Source of the DNA: TMED14 sp003507115
GTDB taxonomy: Bacteria; Bacteroidota; Bacteroidia; Flavobacteriales; Schleiferiaceae
Direction: 5' to 3'
Length of the DNA: 64,000 nucleotides
Assembly: GCA_943787925.1 (NCBI GenBank)
Contig: CALSOH010000001.1
Span: 372,001-436,000 of the forward strand
Positions 44,317 to 53,500 of this stretch are shown here, piece by piece. Positions within the stretch are counted from its first letter, which is position 1. Every line of letters starts with the position of its first letter. The notes under the pieces are model-generated. The model had not been told where the DNA came from. It saw only the letters and a program-made list of their open reading frames with translations, and made no database searches. A program made the translations under genes and the position numbers.

Positions 44317-44771
44317 CAGAGAACGAGGCGCCCACCTTTGGAGTTCGTTTTGGCTTCTTTCTGGTGCTTAGTATTTACATTGGAGCGCTCACAAGTCTAT
44401 TGGCGGCTGTACTGTCCATCATGCTCTTTGGACTCCCACAAGATGCGCTATCTGGTGCTGTGCTGATGGTGCTTGTCGTAGTAGGGATATCCATGGTGCC
44501 GGTGTTTATAGTTTCCGTGATCCTCGGCCTAATGATGGCTTTTTGGTTGCAGCGGACATCGCCCCAAAAGTCCTACTGGGATTGGCAATGGCGCCTTCAG
44601 TTGGGTCAAAGTGTCGTGGGCTTGCTATTCATAGCTGTCGTCACCGTGGTGGAGCCCGCGCTGTTCTATTTGAGTTTATTGGCCCTGCTTCATGCCGGTA
44701 TTGGAGCCTATATCTACCAACGGCGACTCCCTAGGTATCTAGGGTATTGGTACCATGAATTAGATCGTTAA
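44313..44771 (+). CDS. Small multi-pass membrane protein (unknown)
   Basis: A 152-residue protein with about four hydrophobic helices (FGFFLVLSIYIGALTSLLAA, VLMVLVVVGISMVPVFIVSV, VVGLLFIAVVTVV, YLSLLALLHAGIGAYIYQRR). I recognise no family. It starts in the ATGA overlap with coaE, so it is translationally coupled, and its last 12 bp overlap the convergent gene at 44760. Confidence 0.6.
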   Translation: MTENEAPTFGVRFGFFLVLSIYIGALTSLLAAVLSIMLFGLPQDALSGAVLMVLVVVGISMVPVFIVSVILGLMMAFWLQRTSPQKSYWDWQWRLQLGQSVVGLLFIAVVTVVEPALFYLSLLALLHAGIGAYIYQRRLPRYLGYWYHELDR

Positions 44772-45407
44772 TACCGCGGTCACCATGGGGATAGACCCAG
44801 GCATTCCGCCCACAATGATCATGGTTTCTCCCCAAGGACTCTCCCAGGCATACCCGATTTGGGCCTGCTCATTGTCATCGGGCTGGTAGTAGAATTCTAT
44901 GAGCCATTTCCCATAGGAAGTTGGGATGTGCCAGCCACATGCGACGAGGGGGTGCCATGGGTCCGCATCGGTATTTTGACAAAAACCAATGTTACCATGA
45001 AATTCATACCGTCCTGAATGCGTGGCGCCGAGCCAAAATTTATGTTGGGGGATGATCTGGTCCCCGTACAATTTGCTCACTGTTCCAGAGAGCGCCGAAG
45101 ACCAAGCCCCATTTTGCATCCATTGATAGGTCAATCCAAAGAGTAGGGAGCCGTGTTTGACCGTCTGATCCCAGCCTGTGGCGGAAGCAAGGCGCATTTC
45201 CCATTTTTCCGACAAGGCATGGTGCCCTTGAAATTGAATTTGGGAGTAAAATTGGGTGGAGTGCATCCGCTCAACGGGAAAACTCAAATTGGAGCATTCA
45301 AAGCTGCTCAGACCAGGGGGCAAGATTTGGCCCGATTCGAGCATGGGTTGAGCATGCAGGACAAGTCCCAGCTGAAAGAGGATGCATGCAAGGACTCCTC
45401 TAATCAT
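44760..45407 (-). CDS. Secreted protein, probable outer-membrane beta-barrel (unknown)
   Basis: A 215-residue protein with a signal peptide (LACILFQLGLVLHAQ) and alternating-strand character after it: HGSLLFGLTYQWM, YEFHGNIGFCQN and WLIEFYYQPDDNEQAQIGYA. It is typical of small Bacteroidota barrels, but I recognise no named family. The ATG at 45407 overlaps the pnuC-like stop by about 8 bp, so it follows it in an operon. Confidence 0.6.
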   Translation of the reverse strand: MIRGVLACILFQLGLVLHAQPMLESGQILPPGLSSFECSNLSFPVERMHSTQFYSQIQFQGHHALSEKWEMRLASATGWDQTVKHGSLLFGLTYQWMQNGAWSSALSGTVSKLYGDQIIPQHKFWLGATHSGRYEFHGNIGFCQNTDADPWHPLVACGWHIPTSYGKWLIEFYYQPDDNEQAQIGYAWESPWGETMIIVGGMPGSIPMVTAVLTI

Positions 45408-46104
45408 TCGTCGGGGTTTCTGCGCGGCGCACTTCATGCCAAACGAGCCAGCCTAGCAGCGCATTAATCAAATAGAAGATGTACTTCGCCACGTAGGCGA
45501 TGTTGCCAAAGAGCACATTTTGGTAGAGCTTGAATCCGTTGTATACCTCATAGAAACCCCACGTGTCGGCATACATGCGCGGCATGTTGAGGGTGCCGGA
45601 GAAGGTGAGGGCCGTGATGATGGTGGTCACCCAAAATTTGGCCATGTCCTCGGGTAAAATAGCATGGGATAAATACCCGCTAAAGCCAATGTAGTTGAGG
45701 GTGATGGCCATGACTGTCGCGATGCCCGCATTGACAAAATACCAGTTGTCAAATTTGCGCGGCGTTCGGTTGCCTTTTTTGCGCCAAAACCAAAAGGATG
45801 CGATGTTGCCAAAGAAGGACACCGGATAGGTCAGCAAGGCGGCTTGGTTGCCCAAATAGTAATCGACGATGGTCGTATTGACCGTGGTTAAAACCCCAAT
45901 CAGATTGCCCCAGTTGTTGCGCTTGGTGACCAAACGCGTGGCCATCATGGAAAAGGCCGCCCCAACGGTGGACAAGATTCCAATCGGAATGCCGTCGATG
46001 ACCGTGAGGTGGTAGCCCATCGCAATGGAGGCGCTGACGACAATTACCACCCCCAGAACATCTAGGGTCACGCTTTCGGTAAACTTTTGAAGTTTGGAAA
46101 TCAT
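45400..46104 (-). CDS. pnuC: PnuC-like nicotinamide (riboside/mononucleotide) transporter
   Basis: A 234-residue inner-membrane protein of about seven helices. WGNLIGVLTTVNTTIVDYYLGN and the following helices with FFGNIASFWFWRK match the PnuC fold that carries nicotinamide riboside-type vitamin B3 precursors. The last cytoplasmic residues are polar. Its start lies 15 nt downstream of the dapB stop on the same strand. Homology is moderate, so the exact substrate is open. Confidence 0.75.
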   Translation of the reverse strand: MISKLQKFTESVTLDVLGVVIVVSASIAMGYHLTVIDGIPIGILSTVGAAFSMMATRLVTKRNNWGNLIGVLTTVNTTIVDYYLGNQAALLTYPVSFFGNIASFWFWRKKGNRTPRKFDNWYFVNAGIATVMAITLNYIGFSGYLSHAILPEDMAKFWVTTIITALTFSGTLNMPRMYADTWGFYEVYNGFKLYQNVLFGNIAYVAKYIFYLINALLGWLVWHEVRRAETPTND

Positions 46105-46119
46105 GCGCTTTGGTCCAAA

Positions 46120-46833
46120 TTAGCCTGCCTCCGGGAAGAGAAGGGAAGCAAAGGTATGACTTCCGGTATGCAGGGCTTGGATGCGTTCCGCGGCCAGCAC
46201 GGCGCCTAGGGCAAATCCAGCTCGGGAGTGCGCCACGTGCGTAAGACTAAGCTGATCAACTGCGGAACGGTAGGTCACGGTGTGCGTGCCTGGGACAGGG
46301 TCTTTCCGAATCGCGGCAATGGGCAACGCATCTTCGGGTGCGCCAGGCTGAAGCGCCCAGCCATTCAGCGAAGGATTGGCAGCCAAAATGCCTTCTGCCA
46401 AGGTAATGGCGGTCCCACTGGGGGCATCTTTTTTCGCGGTGTGGTGGATTTCTTCCAAATCGGCCCGGTAGTCCGAATGAGGGGCGATCAGTTTCGCCAA
46501 GTAGCGATTGACTTGAAAGGCTATGTTGACCCCCAAAGAGAAGTTGGAGGCGTACACCAAAGGCGTTTGGGTGCAATCGAGTTCGGGCACGCGTCCAAAC
46601 CAACCTGTCGTGCCGCAGACGGTCGGAATCCCTTGAGCCAAGAGGGCATGCACATTGGCAAAGGCGGCATCCGGCTGGGTAAACTCAATGGCGACATCTA
46701 CGTCCGAAAACGTGTGCGCGCCCATTCCTTCGCGGCCCACGCGCGCAGCGATGTGGTGCCCGCGCTGCACTGCCACGGCTTCAATTTCTCGGCCCATTTT
46801 GCCGTACCCGATTAAGGCGATGTTCAAGGCCAT
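46120..46833 (-). CDS. dapB: 4-hydroxy-tetrahydrodipicolinate reductase
   Basis: A 237-residue NAD(P)H enzyme of lysine and meso-diaminopimelate synthesis. GYGKMGREIE is the cofactor loop. H130-H131 and K134/K135 in EEIHHTAKKDAPSGTA are the catalytic and substrate residues, and CGTTGW is conserved. ATG at 46833 gives the usual N-terminus; the open frame upstream overlaps the DUF5683 gene by about 10 bp. TACAATTG (near -7 box) ends 3 nt before the ATG. Confidence 0.95.
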   Translation of the reverse strand: MALNIALIGYGKMGREIEAVAVQRGHHIAARVGREGMGAHTFSDVDVAIEFTQPDAAFANVHALLAQGIPTVCGTTGWFGRVPELDCTQTPLVYASNFSLGVNIAFQVNRYLAKLIAPHSDYRADLEEIHHTAKKDAPSGTAITLAEGILAANPSLNGWALQPGAPEDALPIAAIRKDPVPGTHTVTYRSAVDQLSLTHVAHSRAGFALGAVLAAERIQALHTGSHTFASLLFPEAG

Positions 46834-47342
46834 GACAATTGTATTTTGGCCCCAAGAGGAGCAAGCGGTTGCGGGCATGGACTCACACTGCCAACCAATG
46901 TGGGGCTCACATCAAAATGGACTAAAAACCCCGAAGAATAGGCATCCAAGACCTGAAAGAGGTAGGCGGCCCCCACGCCGAGGATGGCATAATCGCGAGA
47001 ACGGCGTGTTTCGTTTTTGAGGGTGAACAGTTGGTTGTCGGTGAATCGGCCAACGAATTCGTCGGTCGTTGTCGGGTCGGTGTCAAATCGGATATCAATC
47101 GCCGTATTCAATCGGTTAAGTGTGCTCTGGTTTGTGTAGAGGAAGTATCCAGAGCCCGCCAAAATCCCCCAGGCGATTGGGGCTTTCCAGGCTTGGTGGT
47201 TGACGAACTGTCCAGCACCAGGCAGAATGGCAGAGGCGAAAGCGGCTTTTTTGGCCTGCACATCGCTTCCTCCTTGGGCGCATAGATTCAAAGAGGTGCC
47301 AAGCAAGGCAATGATCCAAAGAGATTTGAGTGCATTCACCAT
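46824..47342 (-). CDS. DUF5683 domain-containing protein
   Basis: A 172-residue protein with a signal peptide (LWIIALLGTSLNLCAQ) and a segment KAAFASAILPGAGQFVNHQAWKAPIAWG that is diagnostic of DUF5683. A helical stretch and a C-terminal beta part (LVHFDVSPTLVGSV) follow. A membrane or periplasmic role is likely; the function is unknown. The open frame extends far upstream through tRNA-Arg and the repeats, which is an artefact; ATG at 47342 is right. Confidence 0.8.
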   Translation of the reverse strand: MVNALKSLWIIALLGTSLNLCAQGGSDVQAKKAAFASAILPGAGQFVNHQAWKAPIAWGILAGSGYFLYTNQSTLNRLNTAIDIRFDTDPTTTDEFVGRFTDNQLFTLKNETRRSRDYAILGVGAAYLFQVLDAYSSGFLVHFDVSPTLVGSVSPCPQPLAPLGAKIQLSWP

Positions 47343-47349
47343 TTGATGA

Positions 47350-47357
47350 CAAAAGTA
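47350..47357 (-). promoter_or_regulatory. -7 box TACTTTTG of the DUF5683 gene
   Basis: Exact TAnnTTTG on the minus strand, 7 nt before the ATG, with TTTTTG 22 nt further upstream as a possible -33 element. Confidence 0.5.
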
Positions 47358-47459
47358 CCACGCCTCCTGCGCATCTGGGCAAAAACCTTCTATTCGCATT
47401 ATTCTGTCCAAGTTTGTCATTCGTCCTATTCTATCGGGCTTCTTCCCGCGGAATCTCCC

Positions 47460-47467
47460 TATTTTTG
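47460..47467 (+). promoter_or_regulatory. -7 box TATTTTTG of tRNA-Arg
   Basis: Exact TAnnTTTG, ending 7 nt before the mature tRNA 5' end. Confidence 0.45.
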
Positions 47468-47474
47468 CGCCCTC

Positions 47475-47548
47475 GGTCCCGTAGCTCAGCTGGATAGAGC
47501 ATCTGCCTTCTAAGCAGACGGTCGCGCGTTCGAATCGCGCCGGGATCA
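47475..47548 (+). tRNA. tRNA-Arg (anticodon TCT)
   Basis: Standard cloverleaf: acceptor GGTCCCG/CGGGATC (one G-T pair), D-arm GCTCAGCTGGATAGAGC, anticodon loop CTTCTAA (TCT), T-arm with GTTCGAATC. CCA is not encoded. Confidence 0.95.
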
Positions 47549-47557
47549 CTAAGAGCC

Positions 47558-47587
47558 AAAAACCCGCCAGATTCTGGCGGGTTTTTC
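47558..47587 (+). terminator. Terminator after tRNA-Arg
   Basis: AAACCCGCCAG and CTGGCGGGTTT form an 11-bp stem around a 4-nt ATT-type loop, with a T-rich tail running into the repeat array. Confidence 0.85.
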
Positions 47588-47596
47588 TTTGGCCGC

Positions 47597-47981
47597 TGGC
47601 GGCCAAGCCCTGCTTGAGCCGGTGAGCGGCCAAAGAAAACGAAGCGCCCATTGGCGCTTGGGTTTTTGGTTCGGAATTCGGAGGCAACGCGATGCCCGAA
47701 GGGAATCGCTTACTGGCGGCCAAGCCCTGCTTGAGCCGGTGAGCGGCCAAAGAAAACGAAGCGCCCATTGGCGCTTGGGTTTTTGGTTCGGAATTCGGAG
47801 GCAACGCGATGCCCGAAGGGAATCGCTTACTGGCGGCCAAGCCCTGCTTGAGCCGGTGAGCGGCCAAAGAAAACGAAGCGCCCATTGGCGCTTGGGTTTT
47901 TGGTTCGGAATTCGGAGGCAACGCGATGCCCGAAGGGAATCGCTTACTGGCGGCCAAGCCCTGCTTGAGCCGGTGAGCGGC
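47597..47981. repeat. 117-bp tandem repeat array (three copies plus a partial fourth)
   Basis: Copies start at 47597, 47714 and 47831, and a truncated one runs from 47948 to ~47981 next to the stop codon of the convergent gene. The copies look identical. Each holds three inverted repeats: AAGCGCC-N4-GGCGCTT, GCGATgCCCgaaGGGaATCGC, and arms around CAAGC-CCT-GCTTG. In the first copy TTTTCTTTGGCCGCT (47583-47597) pairs with AGCGGCCAAAGAAAA (47625-47639). The period is a multiple of three, so open frames through it are artefacts. It fills the only gene-free stretch over 300 bp, between convergent genes. It resembles REP/BIME-type elements; the function is unknown. Confidence 0.85.
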
Positions 47982-47982
47982 C

Positions 47983-48525
47983 CTAGAGTCCCTGAGCGCG
48001 CTGTTTGAGGCGCTTCAAGGGTCCCGGTACAAAGAGTTGACGTCCAATGGTGAACTGAATGCCAGGACTTGTAAAGGGTTGTGGATAGGCACTGCCAGGA
48101 GGTCCAGAGACAATAGCACCGCGCATCCATCCAAGTTCCATCCCGAAATCCGTTTTTCGAGCCGTATGATGCAGGCCAAGGTGCCAAAAACGGTACTGAA
48201 ACAATCCAACGTCTGGGAGAACCGCACCAGTGAAGTTCACCCCAGCAGTGAGTCGACCGCGGGATTGACCTCGTCGGAAAAGCTCTTTTCCGGTGTAAAC
48301 TCGGCCCATTTGTATCCTCGTAGGGGGCGCGCTATGAAGCACATAGTTTACCCCAAAGCCCACGGCGGGAATGCCGATGTTGGCTTCTACGGACCATTTG
48401 GGATGAACGTAGTGTTCGGCATACAAGCCCGCACCAGAACTTACTCCAAAACCTAGGCCGGCATAGGTTTGGCCAAAAAGAGTGATGCTCGCCAAACAGC
48501 CCGTTGCAAAAATCCATGCTTTCAT
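47983..48525 (-). CDS. Secreted protein, probable small beta-barrel (unknown)
   Basis: A 180-residue protein with a signal peptide (WIFATGCLASITLFGQ) followed by AGLGFGVSSGAGLYAEHY, SVEANIGIPAVGFGVNY and similar alternating strands, typical of small outer-membrane barrels. I recognise no family. The last 13 residues are charged and are followed by the repeat array. A near-match TACTTTCA lies just upstream of the ATG. Confidence 0.6.
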   Translation of the reverse strand: MKAWIFATGCLASITLFGQTYAGLGFGVSSGAGLYAEHYVHPKWSVEANIGIPAVGFGVNYVLHSAPPTRIQMGRVYTGKELFRRGQSRGRLTAGVNFTGAVLPDVGLFQYRFWHLGLHHTARKTDFGMELGWMRGAIVSGPPGSAYPQPFTSPGIQFTIGRQLFVPGPLKRLKQRAQGL

Positions 48526-48564
48526 ACCGTGAAAGTAGAAAGATTTATTCTGCAGACTCTTGGT

Positions 48565-49453
48565 TTACTCGTGTCGCATAAAATTTAACACAGCATTGCC
48601 CCAGTTCTCGAAGCCCCAATCCCAGCGGAATCCATGGCCTACTTCAGCAATCACAAAGGCCTCCTTGTAGCGACCTTGATGCGCTTCATAGACCAAGCGC
48701 GCATTCTCCACAAGGGCCACATCGTCGTTCAGGCCGTGAAACCACTGGAGTTCGCCCTCGTACGCGGCCATGCCGTCCACAAGGTTAAAGCTATAGTCCG
48801 TGGCGAAGGTGCTTGGAACACTCAGGCCCACGGCGTCTTGGAAAAAGAGGTCTGAATGCGACTGCGGGCTTTCTAGGGTCAACTTGCTAATGGTCAAGGG
48901 ACCCGATTGGAGGCCAGCTTCGCGCGAAGCAGGTAGGGTGCCAAGGCTATTGGCAAAGACGAAAAATCGATCGTCGGTGAGGCCGTGGTCCACGAGCCAC
49001 TGTTCAGCGGCGTAGAGATCAGATTCCATACTGTACAGCCCCGTAGAGGGGGCGTCCGAATTGCCAAATCCCCGGTAGTCGTAGCACAGGACGCCATAAT
49101 GGTGCTTGCCGCCCAAGTTGGCCAGTTGGCGCAGGGCTCCCCAAAATCCGTTCATCGAATTGGCGTTCCCGTGCAGATAGAGGATGACCGTATCTTGGTT
49201 GATTCGGGCCAAATCGCCCACATATACCGCCCAAATCTTGGCCTCCACCACATCGTGTTCGGGAACCGCCTGGGAGGTAAGTTGAAACAGGTGAATCTTG
49301 TCCGCATCGACCGTCGAACGAATCGGTCGGAACGCTGGGGGGGAAATGGTAGGCCTCCGGGGCGCCGCGCAAAAGTGCTGCGTCCACATCGCAAGACAAC
49401 AACGCGCCGAGGGTCAGTCCCGCAGCAATAAGGAGTAGGAGGGAGGATTTCAT
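48565..49453 (-). pseudogene. Alpha/beta hydrolase lipoprotein, interrupted by a frameshift
   Basis: The N-terminus (MKSSLLLLIAAGLTLGALLSC, then APEAYHFPPSVPTDSF) is in one frame, and VDADKIHLFQLTSQ onward in another; the shift lies near 49310 in GATTCGTTCGACGG. The rest is a serine-hydrolase fold: ILYLHGNANSMNG (oxyanion), YGVLCYDYRGFGNS, nucleophile Ser in VFANSLGTLPA, and a late His in IAEVGHGF. Joined, it would be ~295 residues anchored by the lipobox Cys. The substrate is unknown. It overlaps the next lipoprotein gene by 4 bp. A single base change would repair it. Confidence 0.75.
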
Positions 49454-50107
49454 GGGAGTCGGAAGGCTAAAGTGTAGTAGATGCCGCTAGCACCTGTTCC
49501 AAATAAAGTGGGGACCGTCTGCTGCGGGATGACAAAAGTTCTTGTGGGGTTCAGCCATTTGGCCTCGATGCCCCATTCTATGCGCTTACCGACGTATCGA
49601 AGGCCAGTGTGCAGGCTAGGGATGGATCAACGAACCTTTTTGGTTGTCCACGAGGCGGTATGTCGGGTCAATCCATGTTTCATGGCCCATGTAGGGGAGG
49701 AAGCGACCTCGTTTCCACACCAGTTGATTGCCTAAGTGTGGGTAGCTTCGGACTGCGCCATCCCGCAATCCAACGAAGAGATTTCCGCCAAAATTCGCAT
49801 TGAGTTCCGGCCGCCATCCATCTTGGGGAAGCAATCGAGTGAGACGCCCCACATCCATTTGGACCGTTTGAAAGCCCAAGGAAGTGAGGGCTAAACCGAG
49901 ATAATCAGAAGATTCTGACGTGTGGCCATGAGCGGCATAAATACTCATGAGTGGGAGGCGAGAGGTGTTGACCGTGGGGCCGCCAATTGCGCCGCCGATG
50001 CGCCATTCGCCTTCTTCGAGGGGTGTCACGACGCGGGAGGCGTTGCAACCAACGAACATCCACGTGACAAAGCCCATAAGGGCGAGCTCTTTAAAGGAGT
50101 ACTCCAT
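49450..50107 (-). pseudogene. Lipoprotein of unknown function, interrupted by a frameshift
   Basis: It begins MEYSFKELALMGF with a lipobox ending GC (MFVGC). The first frame stops after DNQKGSLIHP near 49616, and the next frame continues naturally (SLHTGLRYVGKRIEWGIEAK, then IPQQTVPTLFG) to a TGA that overlaps the hydrolase ATG. An extra T in CATCCCTAGCC explains the stop. The joined product is ~218 residues with beta-rich character. I recognise no family. The coupling to the hydrolase suggests a shared envelope function. Confidence 0.7.
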
Positions 50108-50172
50108 GTGTGTAGGGTGTAGAGTTCGAAAATTAACCCCAATGCCTGTCGCTTAGTTCGGTGCGCTCAAAA

Positions 50173-50203
50173 AAAAGCTCCGAGAGTTTATCTCGGAGCC
50201 TTT
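50173..50203 (-). terminator. Terminator after tRNA-Pro
   Basis: AAAGCTCCGAGA and TCTCGGAGC form a stem of at least 9 bp around GTTTA, followed on the minus strand by a run of T. It matches the 3' side of the minus-strand tRNA. Confidence 0.85.
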
Positions 50204-50208
50204 CTACG

Positions 50209-50281
<73 letters not shown>

Positions 50282-50507
50282 CCTACGAAGACCTAAATCT
50301 TTCGAGGCGCGAATCTACAATAAAACTGTCGGGCCGCCTACACTTGAGTGAAGAGATCTAAATATTAGATGATGTGAACTTTGTTTAATGTTTGATAAAA
50401 AAGGTTCAAATCGAGTTTGATTCGTAAAAATGTTTGTTTTTTGAGCTTAAAATCATCATTTTTGGAAGATTAGCAATTCATACAATTTCACCTTAACCAT
50501 AGTACGA
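50282..50507. other. AT-rich leader of the first adhesin gene
   Basis: This 226-bp stretch between tRNA-Pro and the adhesin gene holds no ORF that I can support. It is much more AT-rich than its surroundings and has several TTTG-containing motifs (for example TTTAATGTTTG near 50387), so it is likely the promoter region, but no exact TAnnTTTG with good spacing was found. Confidence 0.4.
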
Positions 50508-53500
50508 ATGAGAAAATTACTCCAGTCACTGGCCTTGACAGCGGGCTTCTTGATCGCAGTGCCGAGCGTTGTGATGGCCCAGCTTAGCGGTACGTATACC
50601 ATCAATCCCAATGGATCGGGTGCCACAAACTATACCTCCTACACTGCAGCTCTCTCGGCTTTGAGTACCAGCGGAGTCAATGGTCCAGTGGTTTTCAACG
50701 TAGCGTCAGGCACCTATACGGAGCAGGTCACGTTCGAAAGTTATTCCGGCGTCAGCCATGTGAACACCATTACATTCCAAAGTGACCCCAGCAATGCAAG
50801 TTCTCCTGTCTTGACCTTCGCGCCGACCTCATCGGCGATCGCCTCCAACTTCACGGCGCGATTCAATGGGGCGAAGTACATCATTCTCGATGGTTTGACT
50901 TTTGAAACCTCGGGCACGAGCTACGGCCGAATTTTCAACATAGCCGGAACGACCAATCAATCGCTCACCATCCAAAACTGTACGCTCACGGGCTACAGCG
51001 GATCCACCTCGTCGTCCTTCGCCATCTTCTACATGTCGTCCGCCCGATTTGATACGCTGACTATCAACAACAACACGATCAACAACGGTTCGTACATGGG
51101 CTACTTCTACGGAAGCTCTAGCAACATGTCCGAGCAGTTCATCTTCACCAACAACACGGTGTCTGGCTTCATGAGCTACGGTGTGTATACGGGCTACGTG
51201 AATTCTGGTGAGATTTCTCACAACACGATTGCGCAATCGAGCACCTCTTCGACCTTCTGTTATGGGGTGCGCCTCTATGGTCTTTCCACAAATAGTAACC
51301 CGGGTTATTGGGAAGTGCATGATAATGACATTAGTATTCCCTCGTATGGATACGGTATGTACCTCTACTATGTGTATGGTTCCGCAACGAATCCCAATAA
51401 GATTTACAACAATGCCGTGGTATTCGGTTCAGGAACCTCGTATAACTATGGTATTTACATGTACCATCCGAGCAACTTGGAAGTCTCTAACAATACCATC
51501 CGTACAGGAACCGCTTATTCATTTAACCGACCCGTCTATGCGAGTGCGTCGACGTCCTCCAGCTATCCAGCCCCTTCGGTCTCCATTAAAAACAACATTT
51601 TTGCCAACGATGTACAGGGCTACCCCATGTATTTCTATGTAAGCAGTTCATTCAGCTCCAGTTACATTGATTTGGGAACGAACGTATTCTATACCCCCAC
51701 TTCGGGCGTTTCTGGTTACTACTATGGAACAACGAGCCATTCCAGCTTCGCGGCCTACCAGGCGGCCTCGGGAGATAGCACCTCGATGTTTGCCGACCCC
51801 ATTTTTACCGGATCTGACTACCATGTAGAGGGCTTAGCGGCCAATGCCACGGCGACGGTGATTCCTTACATCACCACCGACCTGGACGGCGACATTCGGG
51901 ATAGCTTGACACCCGATATCGGGGCGGATGAATTTTTGCCTCCCGCATGTCCGATGCCTTCAGGAACGACATTTGGTGCCATTACTCCCTACACCGCCGC
52001 GATGAGTTGGTTGGGTACCTCCTCCGCCTATGACATTGAATACGGCCCAACAGGCTTTGTTCAAGGAACGGGTTCGACGGCTACGGCCACCTCCACCTCC
52101 ACCACGCTGTCGGTCAACCCATCCACAACCTATGACGTGTACATCCGTGCGAACTGTTTGACCTCAGGGAATGGGTATTCGGGATGGTACGGCCCCGCAA
52201 GCTTCACTACGCCTTGTTTAGCCCAGAGCTTGCCCATATCAGAGTCCTTTACTTCTTGGACTCCCGCATGTTGGGACTTGAGCTCTGGTACTGGAGTGTG
52301 GCAGCACTATACGACTGGGGGCGTCTCGATGGCCCGCGCCTACTATTGGGGCAACAATGACAAGAGCTTCATTATGGAGTCTCCGTTGGTGAACCTCAGT
52401 GTGGATGGCCAAATCAAATTCGATTGGTCCCACTCAGGGCAATATGCCTCGAGCTACCCGTATGACTCATTGAGTGTCCGCGTCCGTTCGATGAACAGTG
52501 CCACATGGACCACGTTGACGACGTTAAAGGGCAGCACCTTTGCGACCACAGGTGCGTCGACTACGTCCCCGTCGTCAACCTTGGACAATGAAATTGTCTT
52601 TATACCCACGAGTTTCACGGGGGATACTGTGGTGGTTCAATTCTATGCATGGTCGGATTACGGTCCTGACCTCTTTTTGGACAACATTGTCATCGAAGAA
52701 GTTCCTGCATGTCCTCCCCCTACAGGGCTATCCGTTCTGGGAGTAGGTGCAAGCACGGCAACCATTACCTATGTGCCATCAGCGGGCAATACGAGTTATA
52801 CTGTAGAGTGGGGGCCTTGTGGTTATACACCCGGTACCGGTGCTACGATGACCACGACCAACGATACGGTGACAGTAACTGGCTTATTTAGCAATACCTG
52901 CTATGATTTCTACGTGACGGCCAACTGTGGCAGTTCGGCGGGCACATCGGCTGTGGGACCTGCAAGTGCGACAACCCTATGTCAGGCAGCTACGATTCCA
53001 TATGCAGACGACTTCCAGAACTGGAGCACCACCTCGCCACTGCCCTGTTGGGATATTGACAACGGCACCAAGACTGTGATGTTGTACACGGATGCCGCAT
53101 CCAACAACAGTATGCGCTTCAATTTCTGGTCTTGGACGGCTGGAAATACCGGCATTGCGACTTCGCGTCCGGTTTACATTTCGAGCGCGGCGACGGTCAG
53201 CTTTGACTGGTCGCACTCCAACCAGTATTACACCTCGTACAACGACCAAATGACCCTTCGCGTTCGTGAAGAAAACAGCGGGTCATGGGATACGCTCGTC
53301 TACCTCAATGGCCAATCTTTTGGATCGTCGGGTGCAGCCATCAGCACGCCTGGCACCTTCACCAACGAATATGTGTACTTGGATACCAGCTTCGTGGGCG
53401 ACAATGTCATTTTTGAATTCTACGGTAATTCCGGATGGGGACCCGATGTCTTCATTGACAATTTCAGTGTGGATTTCGTCCCAACCTGTCCAGATCCCGT

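Noticed and set aside
46824..47957. A long minus-strand open frame running through the repeats, tRNA-Arg and DUF5683
   Set aside because: The 117-bp period is a multiple of three, so any frame without a stop stays open. The residues before MVNALKSLW are repeat and tRNA antisense; the real gene starts at 47342.
47597..47981. CRISPR-like array
   Set aside because: The copies are contiguous 117-bp repeats without distinct spacers, and there are no cas genes.
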